NCBI GenBank assembly: GCA_015494165.1
Contig: WGBS01000136.1
Span: 1 to 5,636, forward strand
Length of the DNA stretch: 5,636 bases
Direction: 5' to 3'
Origin: Gammaproteobacteria bacterium
GTDB lineage: Bacteria > Pseudomonadota > Gammaproteobacteria > S144-34
The notes beneath the pieces were generated by a model. It worked only from the letters and a program-made list of their open reading frames with translations, was not told the DNA's origin and ran no database searches. Below are positions 5,620 to 5,636 of this stretch, one piece after another (position 1 is the stretch's first letter; each line of letters begins with the position of its first letter). A program made the position numbers and the translations under genes.

Positions 5620-5636
5620 CGAGGCCGCCCCAGCGC

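Noticed and set aside
5551..5636. Possible tRNA: GGCTACG at 5558 and a CTCATGAG loop-like segment near 5610 recall methionine tRNAs
   Set aside because: No cloverleaf can be built: there is no T-arm GTTCGA-type motif, no matching acceptor stem, and the D-arm pattern is missing. The resemblance is limited to short stretches.

Overview
The window is very GC-rich; stretches I counted reach 80% G+C, with one exception near the right end. Five protein genes are visible, all on the + strand and all ending in TGA. Gene density, Shine-Dalgarno (SD) starts and protein style indicate a bacterial chromosome. A high-GC gammaproteobacterium (Chromatiales or Ectothiorhodospiraceae type) is my best guess from the look of the proteins, but it is inference only. 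I see no insertion sequence, CRISPR array, rRNA or convincing tRNA.

Layout: (1) 1-405, the end of a reading frame open at the window edge, whose last ~90 residues form a Dabb-type ferredoxin-like alpha/beta domain. (2) 406-602, a 197-nt leader with no gene. It carries a purine-rich arm and a pyrimidine-rich arm that fold into a nested imperfect hairpin, then three ACGTG repeats and the purC ribosome-binding site. (3) 603-1511, purC, the SAICAR synthase of de novo purine synthesis. (4) 1517-2128, a beta-class carbonic anhydrase only 5 nt after purC. (5) 2183-3397, a short CPA2 cation/proton antiporter of the Asp-Asp (NapA/GerN-like) type. (6) 3483-5456, a longer Kef-like CPA2 transporter of the Gln-Asp type with cytoplasmic RCK_N and RCK_C domains. 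(7) 5457-5636, an intergenic tail with a 50-nt block of 34% GC between 80% GC flanks, followed by small hairpins and a possible start codon of a next gene at 5613.

How the genes may work together: purC and the carbonic anhydrase gene are close enough to be co-transcribed and translationally coupled. The carbonic anhydrase interconverts CO2 and bicarbonate plus a proton, and bicarbonate also feeds the purine pathway at the PurK/PurE step just before PurC. The two antiporters exchange protons for monovalent cations, so the last three genes read as a small pH, cation and inorganic-carbon homeostasis group. This grouping is inferred from order and spacing, not demonstrated. Each antiporter gene has a GTG start with a good SD sequence and has strong GC hairpins just upstream.

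Overall this is mostly ordinary core metabolism and ion transport. The points most worth checking are the nested leader structure before purC, the AT-rich block at 5501-5550, and the pairing of two mechanistically different CPA2 antiporters with a carbonic anhydrase. I found no clear evidence of an undescribed system.
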